Assembly (NCBI GenBank): GCA_015680685.1
Contig: MNCI01001036.1
Coordinates: 186,203 to 236,371, forward strand
Origin: Gnetum montanum
Lineage: Eukaryota; Streptophyta; Gnetopsida; Gnetales; Gnetaceae
Direction of reading: 5' to 3'
Length of the DNA: 50,169 nucleotides
The notes under the pieces were generated by a model. It had not been told where the DNA came from. It worked only from the letters and a program-made list of their open reading frames with translations, and made no database searches. Below are positions 23,832 to 35,001 of this stretch, piece after piece. Within the stretch, counting starts at the first letter, position 1; every line of letters starts with the position of its first letter. Position numbers and translations under genes: made by a program.

Positions 23832-24726
23832 TGATGAGTGGCTAGGTACCCCTACGCCCAACCATGCAAATCACGAGCATTCACATGCGACTTGGTCAAA
23901 TTCTGTAGACTGTAAGCACTTTGCGTATGCTAGACCTTAACCAGCAAAAACTTTTGTTAGAATGGTCGTTGTCTTCCCAACCTCACTTTTGATGTTCTGA
24001 TTGTGATGGTTAAGTGAGATTGAGGCAACTAATTTTTATGGCTTTTTACTTTATCTTCTAGCATCTAATTCTCATAATCGAAAGTAAGGAATGAAATATT
24101 ATGTAATATATAATTATCCTAATCTATATCCTAACTCTTCCTATCATAAGTATTTGATCCCATCTTCTGTGCACATCCTAAGCATCCCCTAACCACTGCT
24201 GGGTTACTAGACGTTAAGCGTCACTGGCTTGCTAAGCATTGGGTTTATGTTTGAGATGGTCGTACTTATGGTTTCTAAGAACTATAAACAAGCAATAGTG
24301 ATTAAAATAATAATAGAAACTTAAGGAACTATTAAAGCATAAAAATATTAAACTATTAAATGCATTAATTGCTACAAGGAATGATTGAAAAGCTCATCTT
24401 TATTGCTGTTCACACCAATGGGCTCAGGTACATCAGCGCTCGAATGAAGAGTCGGACCCCTTTCTTACACCCACTGTGGGCACTTAGAAAATATTCTAAC
24501 TCTCGTGGAAACAAACTACAAGAGCTTTGCTACAAATATAAAAAAAAAAAGAGGTACCTAAGTGTGGCAAGAGCCCACTTATTTATAGGCTGAAATAGGC
24601 GCCATGTAAATGGGACCATGTCGACGCATGGAAGGATGTGTCAATGTGGCTACGTTGACGTGGCCGTGTATATGGGGTCCTGTATACACGGCCTAGTAAA
24701 TGCATCAACCGTCTAGCACTTCATCA
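23832..24726 (-). mobile_element. Element A 5' LTR
   Basis: It runs from TGATGAGTGGCTAGG to TAGCACTTCATCA and is followed by the target duplication ACTTT. A minus-strand TATA box (GCCTATAAATAAGT) is near 24578-24591. It lacks the ~15-bp segment present in the 3' LTR. Confidence 0.92.
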
Positions 24727-24805
24727 ACTTTCAACCATGCATGTGCACTTCTAGGATTACTAGTGTTGATGGTTGAAGCCTAGGGTTAAAGTCTAGTAAG
24801 TTTGA

Positions 24806-25982
24806 GGGTTGGATTCATCTTGCCTATGAGAAGAAGACATGTTGGATATTAGATGATCCACTACTTGGTGTACCTTACTTTTTACTTAGTTTTCCTAGCA
24901 TGCGTAAATTTTACTATCTTGGGTCTATTCCAACAACATGAATAATAATGTTTCTAAGGTTAAATGGTGCATGTAAGACCAGCAGTCCTCGGCAACGGCA
25001 CCAATGATGAGTGGCTAGGTACCCCTACGTCCAACCATGCAAATCACGGGCGTTCACATGCGACTTGGTCGAATTCCATAGACTGTAAGCACTTTGTGTA
25101 TGCTAGACCTTAAGTAGCAAAACCTTTTGTTAGAATGGTCGTTGTCTTCCCGACCTCACTTTTGATGTTCTGATTGTGATGGTTAAGTGAGATTGAGGCA
25201 ACTAATTTTTATGGCTTTTTACTTTATCTTCTAGCGTCTAATTCTCATAATGGAAAGTAAGGAATGAAATATTATGTAATCTATAATTATCCTAATCTAT
25301 ATCCTAACTCTTCCTAGCATAAGTATCTGATCCCATATTCTATGCACATCCTAAGCATCCCCTAACCACTATTGGGTTACCAGACATTAAGCGTCACTGG
25401 CTTGCCAAGCGTTGGGTTTATGTTCGAGATGGTCGTACTTATGGTTTCTACAAACTATAAACAAGCAATAGCGATTAAAATAATAACAAAAAATTACTGA
25501 ACTATTAAAGAATAAAAATATTAAACTATTAAATGCATTAATTGCTGCAATAAATGATTGAAAAGCTCGTCTTTATTATTGTTCACACCAATGGGCTCAA
25601 GTACATCAGCGCTCGAATGAAGAGCTGGACACCTTTCTTACACCAACTGTGGGCACTTGGAAAATATTCTAACTCTCATGAAAACAAACTACAAAAGCTT
25701 TGCTACAACTATAAAAAAAAGGAGGTACCTAAGTGTGGCAGGAGGCCACTTATTTAGAGGCCGAAATAGGTGCCATGTAAATGGGGCCATGTTGACACAT
25801 GGAAGGATGTGTTGATGCGGCTACGTTGATGCGGCTGCATATACGCGGTCTTGTATACACGGCCTAGTAAACGCATCGACCATCTAGCACTTCATCAACT
25901 TTCAACCATGCATGTGCACTTCTAGGATTACTAGTGTTGATGGTTGAAGCCTAGGGTTAAAGTTTAGTAAGTTTGAAGGTTG
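24806..25982 (-). mobile_element. Tandem duplicate of element A 5' end plus flank
   Basis: This repeats 23633-24805 (start of gag, leader, PBS, whole LTR and ~80 bases of flank) head to tail; unit length is about 1171-1173 bp. The join uses GGGTTG, present both in gag (23633-23638) and in the flank (24806-24811). The duplicate contains a second gag start, a PBS (24986-25003: TGGTGCCGTTGCCGAGGA on minus, only two differences from the tRNA-Asp complement) and an LTR (25005-25897). Its TATA box is damaged: the plus strand reads 'ttatttagagg'. Over the first ~190 LTR bases it differs from its neighbour at about 11 sites, half the LTR-LTR distance. Confidence 0.88.
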
Positions 25983-26339
25983 TAAGATGGTTTTTGGGCT
26001 TACCCCTCTGCATCCACGCTAGGGCTAGGATCAATTTCATGTATTTAATTAAAATTTCTACCTTCATCATCCATTGCACTAGTGAGGACATAAAAGGATC
26101 AATTTCATGTATTTTTACCCTCACTGACATATGTTGACATTTTATCCATATGGACCCATACATTGCCTTGTAAAACTTAATTTGCCTTATCTTTTTTTTA
26201 TCACTTTCAACCATGCATGTGCACTTATAGGATTATTGGTATTAATGGTTGAAGCCTAGGGTCAAAGTCTAGTAAGTTTGAGGGTTGTAAGATGGTTTTT
26301 GGGCTTACCCCTTTCCATCCACGCTAGGACTACCATGCT
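25898..26339. other. Flanking host sequence with a second, unoccupied copy of the element A target
   Basis: 25898-26031 is the right flank of A ('actttcaaccatgcatgtgc' through 'catccacgctagg'). 26200-26339 repeats that flank, but preceded by 'ttatcttttttttatc', which is the left flank of A (11431-11447). Between them 26032-26180 matches 41690-41870 ('ttaattaaaatttctacc', 'aggacataaaaggatcaatt'). No gene is present. Confidence 0.75.
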
Positions 26340-28200
26340 TGTAGCGACTGAAAACATCGGTGGATGGAAACACCAAGAGGTTTTTGAGTGAACAGTTTAA
26401 CCCCGGATTCATGCAAGGGCCGTGCTGGATAAAACAGAAGTGGGGTGCCTTGAACAGTCAGGTCGATCAGACAGGGACTTAATCGATGTAACTTAATCTT
26501 ATGTGAATGTTGTTTTAAGTACAAGATACGCGAGGCAAGAACGATGATCAATAAATGCAGGAATAAAGAAAATAATGTCAAACAACAATAATAATAAAGA
26601 GATAACAAAATAAACTGGGATAAGAAAATGCACTTCCAAAAAGTTGTGGATTCAATTTTTTGTCTTGTTTGAAAGTGTATAACAAGTTATACAACGCTGG
26701 AGGTGCACAAAGATTTCAAGAATGATTAGAACGCTCAAAATGCCTCAACTATGCTTTTGAGTGTAAACTGAAAAGCCAATGTGCAAAATGCCAATGCAAA
26801 AAGAAGCCAACACAAAATATGCCAACCCAAACTGCCAACTTGCCAACCAAAATTTCCAACTGCTCTCTTCAATGCAAAAATGCTAGTTCTTTCTGTAAAA
26901 AAGCCAACCCTCTCGTGAAAAAGCCAACCCTTTGAGCATTGCTTATTCAGTATTTATAGGGCCATGAACAAGCGAGAAATGAGGCCTGAATGCCACATGT
27001 CTTGGACCCCATGAGATGCTAACGTGCCCGTACTACAAAGATGTGCAACGCCGATCGTGAACTTGCTACACTGTAACTATGCTATCAAAAACTGCACATG
27101 CTGGAATCTAGTATGCCAATAATGCAAGCAAGAAATGAAGCTCATTGAAGTAGCATGGCTACTTGCTACGTTGTTCTATGCTATGTAGTGTAGCACATTG
27201 GCATGGTGTAGCTGCTTGCTACGCTGTGCTACCATATCCACTGTGCTTGCCAACAATCTAGCGTAGCACAACATAGCCACCGGTTCGAATAGAAAACTTT
27301 GCTTTGGAGTCACTAGCTTTTGCTGAAAGTCTTGGTGTGTGCCAGGCTAACTTTTGAAGCATTTTTATTCGATTTTTCATCTTTGCTACACTACGCTACG
27401 CTACATAGCATAGCATAGCGTAGCAGCTGGTTTTATCTGTGACTTGTGTTGAAGTTGAAAACATTTGTTTGAAGCGTGATCATGCTAACAACTGCAACTT
27501 TTTTCCCTTATGAAGGGAAGCTTCTGGACTTGCTAAACTTGAATTTGAAACACTTTCTGTTGCTCTTGTCTTGTTGCTACACTGTGTTATGCTATGTAGC
27601 GTAGCACAGCGTAGCAGCCAGCATATCCTACTTTTTGTTCAATCCACCACCTTCTAGTAAGAAAATTTTCTAAAGGACTTGAAGTCGAACAAGGCAACTA
27701 GTCTTGGAGGCCAAAGTTCTTGTTGAGTGCAATTTCTTCATTCGAACCACTTACTAAGCTGGGCCTTTCTGATTTGCCTTTACTACACTGTGCTATGCTA
27801 CATAGCGTAGCATAGCATAGCACCTTGTTCTGCAACAGTTTGCACTTGATTGCCTAAACAACTGTTTCTCGAGGCTTGCTACACTATATAGCGTAGCGTA
27901 GTGCAACAAACTTCTTCACTAGAAAACTTGCCGAAATGTTTGGTCCATCTTGAGCACCGTTGACAACTCCTAGCATGGTTTTTGAGTAAACTATTAGCCG
28001 GGTGAATTGTCTAGGTGGGCAGGCCAGAGAGTCCATCGGGCCTATCAGCTTTGGAGGTAGAAAACTTGTCAGACTGGATAGTCTAATCTTAGTGCATTCA
28101 TTTTCTGCCAAATGGTCATGAGGCTACACTTGTGGAAATCCTTGCCTCAGTTCCAAAACCCTGGTGAAGCAAGAGCACCTCCAAATTTTATGGTGTTTCA
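26340..28200 (-). mobile_element. Element F: solo LTR of a large E-related family
   Basis: The 1861-bp segment begins TGTAGCGACTG and ends GGTGTTTCA on plus, and is flanked on both sides by ATGCT (26335-26339 and 28201-28205), a perfect 5-bp duplication. Read on minus it starts TGAAACACCATAAAATTTGG, close to the E LTR start TGAAACACCACTAATTTTGG. A minus-strand TATA box (CCTATAAATA) is at 26951-26960, leaving ~1.24 kb of U3 and ~0.6 kb of R-U5, the same layout as E. No coding region is present, so LTR-LTR recombination is the likely origin. Confidence 0.85.
27164..27905. repeat. Palindrome-bearing repeats in F (GCTACGCTA family)
   Basis: Long imperfect palindromes made of GCTACGCTA/TAGCATAGC words occur at about 27172-27196, 27215-27272, 27383-27426, 27574-27617, 27780-27822 and 27875-27905. 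The three best are ~43 nt and lie 191 and 206 bp apart. Each starts TTGCTACAC or TTACTACAC and ends near GTAGCA or ATAGCA. They lie in the U3 of the solo LTR. Confidence 0.85.
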
Positions 28201-28205
28201 ATGCT

Positions 28206-28659
28206 TAGCATGGATAGGATCCTTTTGAGTGTGGAGAACCAAAGGGATGGGGATAGTGTTGGGCTATTTTGGTTAACTTTTGAAAGTCTGGTGGCTTCTA
28301 GAAGGGTTAGATTGCTACCAGAAGTCAATTTTCATGCAAATTTTACAAGTTTTGGCTTCACCCACTTTCATCCATGTTGGGGCCATGATGCTTAGTATGG
28401 GTAAGATTCCCCTCAGTGTGGAGAACCAAAGGGGGGTTGATTTTCATTGATTTCCAGAAGTTTGGTGGCTTCTAGAAGGGCTGACAAGGTTTTGGTGCAA
28501 CTATAAGGAAATTTAGTGTTATTTAGATGTATTTGGAACCCCTCATGAATCTTCTAAGTTGTATCCACATTGGATTCATGCTAGCCAGCATGGATGAGGT
28601 CTCCCCTAGTGTGGATGAACCAAAAAATTCAGATCTAGGCTCTCTTGATAGCAAATCAA
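28206..28659. repeat. H array (middle block)
   Basis: Cores near 28206 (TTAGCATGGATAGGATCC), 28375-28400 and 28565-28600 continue the ~185-bp H spacing with 'gtgtggagaaccaaa' and 'ggcttctagaagggtt' segments. The block lies between solo LTR F and element E. Confidence 0.7.
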
Positions 28660-28861
28660 CCATGTGAAACACCACTAATTTTGGCCTAACACTTTGAAAC
28701 AAGAACAACTCAAGCCCTTTCGAGCATTCAAGAGGCAAAATTTGACTAAGGCATGGAACTCAAACCTAGCTTTCCCAAGGTGGCTTGCTCACCCTCAGCA
28801 TGAGAAACTTCACATACTGTCAAAACTGGGTTAAAAATGATCATTTCTAAGTGGTTTTCGG

Positions 28862-29800
28862 GAGCCATGCTGCAACGTGAGTCCAGCGTGACCAACTTTT
28901 AGGGCCTCAAAACTAAGTCAAAATGACTTGATTTCAAAAATGCCAGTCATTATTAAGGTCCACTATTGATAACTATGGGTCCCAACCTTTAGAAATTCCA
29001 TATTTCAGCTCAAAATTGCAAGTTTTTGAGGTCACACTGTAGGTCACACTGCAAGTCACGCTGCAATGTGAGTCCAACGTGACCAACTTTTAGGGCCTCA
29101 AAACTGAGTCAAAATGGCTTGATTTCAAGGGTACAAGTCATTATCAGGGTTCACTATTGATAACTATGGGTCCTAGCCTTTAGAAATTCTAAATTTTAGC
29201 TCAAAATTGCAAGTTTTTGAGGTCACACTACAGGTCACGCTGCAACGTGAGTCCAGCGTGACCAACTTTTAGGGCCTTAAAACTGAGTCAAATGACTTGA
29301 TTTCAAGGGTGTATGTCATTCTTAGGGTGCACTATTGATAACTATGGGTCCCAGCCTTCATAAATTCTAGATTTCAGCTCAAAATTGCAAGTTTTTAAGG
29401 TCACGCTGTAGGTCACACTACAACGTGAGTCCAACATGACCAACTTTTAGGGCCTCAAACCTGAGTCAAAATGACTTTATTTCAAGGGTGAAAGTCATTC
29501 TAAGGGTCCACTATTGATAACTATAGGTCCCAGCCTTTATAAAGTCTAGATTTTAGCTCAAAATTACAAGTTCTTAAGGTCACACTGTAGGTCAGGCTGC
29601 AACGTGAGTCCAATGTGACCAACCTTTAGAGCCTTAAAAATGAGTCAAAATGACTTGATTTCAAAGGTGCAAATCATCCTCAAGGTTCATTATTGATAGA
29701 TATGGGTCCCAACTTCTAGAATGTCAGATTTTGGGACCAAAATTGCAAGTTTTCAGAAGTTTTCTTGAAGTCACGCTGCAGGTCATGCTGCAACATGAGT
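28862..29800 (+). repeat. Five-unit 179-bp array in E 5' LTR
   Basis: The landmark ACCAACTTTTAGGGCC starts at 28891, 29082, 29261, 29439 and 29618 (with decay in the last), spacing 191, 179, 178 and 179. Each unit begins with a hairpin: GGTCACGCTG, a short loop, then CAGCGTGACC. The 191-bp spacing carries one extra 'gtcacactgca' word. The rest of each unit ('gagtcaaaatgacttgattt', 'cactattgataactatgggt') is well conserved. Confidence 0.92.
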
Positions 29801-30416
29801 CCAGCATGACCTGCCAACAATGTCTCCGAACAGGGCACATTCAGGCTCAAATTCAAATTTTAGATCACTCTCAACATTAGACACATTTAGGGAAATATTT
29901 TTAGTCAAGGAATAGCCTTCAAAAATCAAAATTTTGTGTCAAGTGTCTTATTTTATTTCACTCTGGCTGAGGTCACATTGAGGACACTCCCAACGTGACT
30001 GCCCATCGTGAGTGTCGACTGGATGCCCAGCATGACTACCCAGCATGAGTGTCTACTAGATGCCCAGTGTGAGTGCAAGTAGACATGCCTCAAAAGCCAT
30101 GGAAACACCTAAATCAGTATCCTGCAGTGGTCAAAGTGGTCAAATCAAAGATCCATAAGTCTCAAGCGATCCAGAACCAATTTCTTTTGTTGTAAATTAA
30201 TCATTTCATTGTAAATCTTCATTTGTGGGCTTGTTAGGCCCTCACAATCTAAATTGTATGTATTTCCATGGGCTTGAGTAAGCCACACGTTGTAGGATAC
30301 AATGCACCTAGTCAAAAATGTAGCTTGCCCACACACGTCCAACCCACACATAGCTGTCCATTAGACACATGTTGCTTGATCCATTTTCCTCTCAATTCTC
30401 AACTGTTGATTCCATT

Positions 30417-30417
30417 N
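30417..30417. other. Ambiguous base N at an LTR length difference
   Basis: The only non-ACGT base in the window follows 'ttgattccatt' and precedes 'gactcctagcatcc'. In the sister LTR those two words are separated by about 131 bases. It may mark an assembly gap or a true deletion breakpoint. Confidence 0.9.
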
Positions 30418-30887
30418 GACTCCTAGCATCCAAGCACTTCTAAAACACATCACATCACCCTGGGGCTTGGCGCTTGACCTTCCATCCACACATGTAGCTA
30501 CGCTTTGACCAGTGCGCATCTTTTCCAAGTAATACAATACAGTTCGTTTGCCAGCCATTTATTTTTTTTACTCTATGATTTACATTCAATTTATGTTTGG
30601 TTATGTTTTATTCACAATATAGTTTCTGCATACATTTTTCGTTTACATTTCATGCACATTGTTTGCATTTTAAAACATTAGTTATGATAACCATAGTGCA
30701 AGCCATAGTTTATGCTCGGGGAAGTCCTTGGTTGATTTGCGTGCAGACCATCCAAGGCACTATGCCTTCATTCCATTTCTAGCTTGCCCTCAAGCGAAGG
30801 TAGGGTCAGCTGTGCTTGTCCAATGATCTTTTGATTTGTGTTTCCCTTCCAACCTTACACCGATGATTTAGGTCAGTATAATAAAAT

Positions 30888-30906
30888 TGGCACTAGAAGG
30901 AGGGCC
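30888..30906 (+). promoter_or_regulatory. Element E primer-binding site
   Basis: TGGCACTAGAAGGAGGGCC lies seven bases after the LTR end. It starts with the TGG complementary to the tRNA CCA tail. I do not assign the tRNA. Confidence 0.65.
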
Positions 30907-30974
30907 TACCTTGTTTATCATCTTGTCAAAACGTAGCCAACTAATGTTTCCAAATGCTAAAACTTGAATCAATT

Positions 30975-31163
30975 AGTCACGTTGCAGTCAATCACGCTGC
31001 AATCGGTCACGCTACCTTAGTTGCTCACGTTGCAGTTGGTCATGTTGTCGTAGTTTCTCACACTACAGTTGGTCACGCTACAATTGGTCATGCTACCATA
31101 GTTGCTCATGCTACAGTTGATCATGCTGCAATTGGTCACACTATCTGTCAGTGACACTGCCAG
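30975..31163 (+). repeat. Leader array of GTCACGCTGCA words in E
   Basis: About a dozen degenerate 12-15-base units of the type 'GGTCACGCTACAATT' or 'TGCTCACGTTGCAGT' follow each other between the PBS and gag. The word is the same GTCACGCTGCA that forms the left arm of the LTR hairpins. A chance frame through it reads as V-A/G-H-A-T/V repeats; it stops before gag. Confidence 0.8.
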
Positions 31164-31219
31164 TTAAGCACGCCATGATTTACTCACGCGACACACGCCA
31201 TCAAATTGTACACACTGTC

Positions 31220-33085
31220 ATGGAATCTTCCCAGATCAACCCTACTTACACAATCCTCACACCTGAACAATATAAATTTATTTGTGTAAAAATCCAAGCT
31301 AACTTACCTATCAATCGCATAGAAAGAGAGGCAAAGCAAAACTATGAGCTCATCTACAAGGGAGGTCGTGAGTTCATTCCCTCAGCATTTGACATAATCC
31401 CCCTTTTCGAACACCATCATCAGCTCATGCTTTAGCTTCTCATGCCAAGGAGTCAAGCCTTACAACCACCTCCGATAGAGCCTCAGAATGGAAATGAGGA
31501 AGATGGCTTTGCCACCCAATCTAAGCATGGGGATTCGTACCATACCATCAGTCCTTGCGCCTATACAAACCCATTATTCCAACCTTTCCTAGAGGGAACC
31601 ATGCTTCCTCCTTTTTCCGCATACATGGGAGGACTAGCTTCTTGACAAGAAATACTAGCTTCCACGTCCACCCATTACATACCACAAGTACAAACCCATG
31701 GGGCACCTCTAACTACTTTAGCATAACACGTTCAAGGTGTTACCTCACAACTTGTGGCTGGGTAGTGGATTTCACTAGCTGTCTAGCAACACCAACCTTC
31801 TCTCTACAGCGTACCACACCCTACGATCCCATCTCTGAATGTTGTTCCATCACAAAAACAACAGACAATCCAATAGGCTCCCTTTCCACAAATGATACAA
31901 TAGTCAAACTACTATTAATCGCAATCTATTCAACCCACCAGTCTACCTACCTCCCAAGAGTGGGCAAACATGAAGCAAATGATGCACATGTTAACTGAAG
32001 AGGTAAAGTGACTTAAAATTGCAAACACCAAGGAAATCAAGGTGTTGGACTTCTATCAAGATGATCCAATTGACCCCTTAGTTCCACCGTTAACCTTGCC
32101 AAAGGGAGTCTCATTACCCCAACTAACCAAATACAATGGAGAGGGAGACCCAAACGCCCACCTAGTAACATTTCAAACAAAATTTCTATTGCTTTAGGCC
32201 TGGCCTCATGCAATTCTGCGTATATTTGCTATGTCTATAACGGGAAAAACCTTGTACTAGTACCGAGCTTTACCCTGTAACTCCATATCCTCTCTGGAGG
32301 ATTTGTTACATCAGTTTGTCACCCGTTTTAAATATAATCTAAAGCCTGAAGCCACACTGGATAGCCTAATTCAGATTAAACAGGTTCCATTAGAGCTAGC
32401 ATAGAAATTTATCCAAAGGTGGAGTGCAGCCCTGAATGAACTTCACGAGCCTATTCCTAAAACATATCTACTTACCATCCTTAAGGCAACCGCGAATGAA
32501 TTTATTAAATCGAAACTTTACTATTTAAAACCCCATACCTTGAGCCAAGCATTCTCTCAAATTAAGGACATAGAGGAAGCAGTGCAAGCTAGCAATGACC
32601 CAGCTTATGTGGCCTACAAAAACCAACATGCTTGTAAGAAAAATACAATAGTAGCAACGGTGGCCGCAAGCACAAAAGCAACCAACTGGGGTCCAACAAC
32701 TAAGCAACCTAATGCCCCAGCTAACAAAGCCATCAAATTTGGTGCCAACTCACCTACATCAATAAGGGCCACCCCAAGGCCCAAGTTTCAGTGCAAGGAC
32801 TACTCAAAGTATACACCATTATTGATGCAACCCTCTCAACTATTGGAGCAGCTCTTGAAAGCTGGGAAAATCCAACACAAACACGTATCAGAGATTACCC
32901 ACCAAAAACATGATAGGTACTATGAGATACTAAGGAACCCCACCTTAGCAGTACCAAATGATCCCCTGGTCCCACAACATTTTAAATTGGACCAATACTA
33001 TCATTACCATCAAATGGTTAGTCACAGTACAGACAACTGTCGCACCTTGCAAGACAACCTACAGGGAATGATAGAACAAGGCTAA
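31220..33085 (+). pseudogene. Element E gag, broken
   Basis: The start is the ATG at 31220 (M-E-S-S-Q-I-N), giving a 71-residue open N-terminal part with 'LTPEQYKF'. After a broken stretch the gag core (about 32090-32580) shows 'YNGEGDPNAHLVTFQTKF', 'SLEDLLHQFVTRF' and 'KFIQRWSAAL', the order of the Retrotrans_gag domain in Tat-type elements. The C-terminal part (to 33085) has 'DQYYHYHQMVSHSTDNC', which in relatives is a C-x-x-H-x4-H-x4-C knuckle; here the first Cys is Tyr. Gag forms the particle and packages RNA. In-frame stops occur in the core, for example near 32196. Confidence 0.85.
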
Positions 33086-33313
33086 CTAGTGATTAACATG
33101 ACAAATCAATCCAACATAGACGATGCCTCCTATGTCATAAACTCAATTAGCATAGGTGGCAAGCCCAAACCTGTGCAACAACCTTTTGTGATCTATGTGC
33201 CTCCCAGCAAGGCAAGGATTCCCCTAGCCTCCACAAACAAGAGGCCTCCCTTTGTTATCAAGGTGCCACCCTAGGCAACCACGACATCCTTTGTGGCAAG
33301 GCTCCACAATGTT

Positions 33314-33403
33314 CATCCGCTAAGACATTAAACTGGCATCACTCATTCGCTAAGATGTTGAACTGGCATGACTCATTCGCTAAGACGTTAAACTGGCTTG
33401 ACG
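33314..33403 (+). repeat. Three 30-bp repeats between gag and protease of E
   Basis: Units CATTCGCTAAGACGTTAAAC + 'tggcatgact' start at about 33314, 33344 and 33374. The exact 30-bp period would add ten codons per copy without changing frame. The core 'gctaaga..ttaaactggc' recurs in the 35-kb minisatellite. Confidence 0.85.
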
Positions 33404-34033
33404 CAACAACAAAACCCGCTAAGCAACCTTTCGTCATAAGAGTGCCACAATGAGATGGCCCATCACCTACCCAAAGCCCAATAGTGGGCAACATCTCGAT
33501 CCCTCCTCCTTCAAGGGTTGACCCCACTAGCAACCCAGGTAAGTCCACCAGATGGCAATGCAAGAGGACAAACGAGAACCTCGTAATACCCATGGTCGAA
33601 GCAAAGGCCACAACTAGCCAACAACAACTCAACACTAGGACCCCTACCCCCAAGAAAACTAAGCCCAAGTCCCCCTCCTGAGAGGTCTTCCTCTCAAGCT
33701 ACACAAAGGAAGTTAAAGCCAACACAACAGCCAATGACAAGGACTTTGTAGTTGCACTAACCTAGGTAAAAAAAACGCTCAAGCAAAAGAACACAATGTT
33801 CAGCTTGTACGACATGGTCATAACCTCATCTACTCACTGCCAAGAATTGGCCTAGGTCTTGGCCTCCATTCCTATTACAGAGGACATTCCTACAAATGAG
33901 GCATCCATTTGTGCAATGATGTCATCCCCCACACCACGAGAATTGGGTTCAACAACCTTAACCTTTCGTGATGATGTAGTCAAAGTAAACCCCATACAAG
34001 GGAAGGTCACTACTGCTCCACTGTCCATTAGCA

Positions 34034-34653
34034 TTCATGTTAGATAGCGTACCATCCACAGGGTACATGTTGATGATGGTGCAGCAACAAACGTAGTCTT
34101 GTACTCTGTCATCAACAAGCTAGGCTTGGTAGATGAAATCAAGCCAACCAAATTCACGTGTCTAAAATCTTTCAATGGGTCACGTGTCATAGTCAAAGGT
34201 ACGATCAACTTAGCCTTTGTGGTAGGAGAGCAATTCCTCACTAGCGTATATTTCACTATCATAGAGGAGATGCAAAGTTTCAACATGATTCTAGGAAGGC
34301 CTTGGCTAGCCTGACTAAGAGCCATCTCCTCTCCCATCCACCAAGAAATCCACCTTCCATACGAAGGTGGTCAGGTTATCATCCATGGTGATAATGCTTC
34401 CTCTTCAACTATTCACAACATAGACATGGCACAAGTTTTAGAAGAAGAATTTCTTGGTGGTACACCTATAACAACCAATGCAACGCCTAAGGCTAACACA
34501 CCAGAACGAGTGGTTGAGGCCAACAGCCCCCTAGAGGATCCTAAACCTTACATGCTCCCTAATCCATGCCTGGTTAGGAAGCAACTACATGACGAAGACC
34601 TTCCCTTGGCCAAAAATGTAGGTGCCTACCTACCCTTTTCCATGCATTTTTGA
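34034..34653 (+). pseudogene. Element E aspartic protease and adjoining linker
   Basis: The piece around 34065-34314 has 'HVDDGAATNVVLYS' at its start and 'NMILGRPWLA' at its end, the two landmarks of the retropepsin-like domain in Tat elements. The catalytic triad position reads D-D-G. A stop follows the second landmark, and a further open piece (34426-34653; 'KPYMLPNPCLVRKQLHDEDL') has no recognised domain. In an autonomous relative RT would follow; here the coding signal simply ends. It processes Gag if functional. Confidence 0.75.
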
Positions 34654-35001
34654 CTTTTGTTTACATCGCACTAGCCTTTGCATTTACATTTTTCCCACTC
34701 ACTTAGATCACGCATTTTGCTCTTTTTACACATTTTTCAACTTAGTTTACACAATGCATTTGAAAAACATAAAACTATAAAAACACATGGCCCGAAAAGG
34801 CCTTAAACTAGCATACGGCTTGGAACGGCCCTAAAACTATCACTTTTTGCATTGCTTTTCTTTCATTTATACATTTTAACTCTATGTACAATAGGTGTTG
34901 CTTGATGTTGTTTTCTTCCTAGTTGATTTTTGCAGGATCTTGCAGACACACAGCATGACCATACATGCATCATCATACCTTACACAAGCAAGGCAAGCAC
35001 A

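Larger units (their letters stand above)
11453..24726 (-). mobile_element. Element A: complete but inactive Athila-like Ty3/gypsy retrotransposon
   Basis: On the minus strand the order is 5' LTR (24726-23832), tRNA-Asp-type PBS, gag, protease, RT, RNase H, integrase, a long non-coding spacer, a third ORF, PPT and 3' LTR (12373-11453), about 13.3 kb in all. The five bases before it (11448-11452) and after it (24727-24731) are both ACTTT, a perfect target duplication. PR-RT-RH-INT order, PBS type and an ORF downstream of integrase place it in the Athila/Tat group, Athila by best fit. Over the first ~190 bases the two LTRs differ at roughly 20 sites by eye (about 10%), so the insertion is old. 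All reading frames are broken. Confidence 0.92.
28665..30880 (+). mobile_element. Element E 5' LTR
   Basis: It carries five 179-bp repeats (28862-29800) and ends GGTCAGTATA. Compared with the 3' LTR it lacks ~131 bases exactly at the single ambiguous base (30417); the missing part (38247-38377 in the sister) includes the TATA box. It also has ~70 bases (29880-29930) absent from the sister. The outer end shows TA instead of CA. Confidence 0.9.

Noticed and set aside
26330-26608. 92-residue minus-strand frame with hydrophobic start at the F terminus
   Set aside because: It lies across the boundary of solo LTR F in R-U5 sequence; there is no domain and the hydrophobicity comes from AT-rich sequence.
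27164-27905. Possible tRNA or structured non-coding RNA genes in the GCTACGCTA palindromes
   Set aside because: The palindromes are simple word repeats with no cloverleaf, box A/B or other RNA-gene features.
28862-29800. Possible CRISPR-like array
   Set aside because: Units are 179-bp near-identical tandem repeats inside plant LTRs, without short repeats and unique spacers.
30954-31154. Val-His-Ala repeat peptide read through the E leader
   Set aside because: It is the translation of a short-word DNA array in one frame; the array is not a multiple of codons throughout, and gag starts later at 31220.
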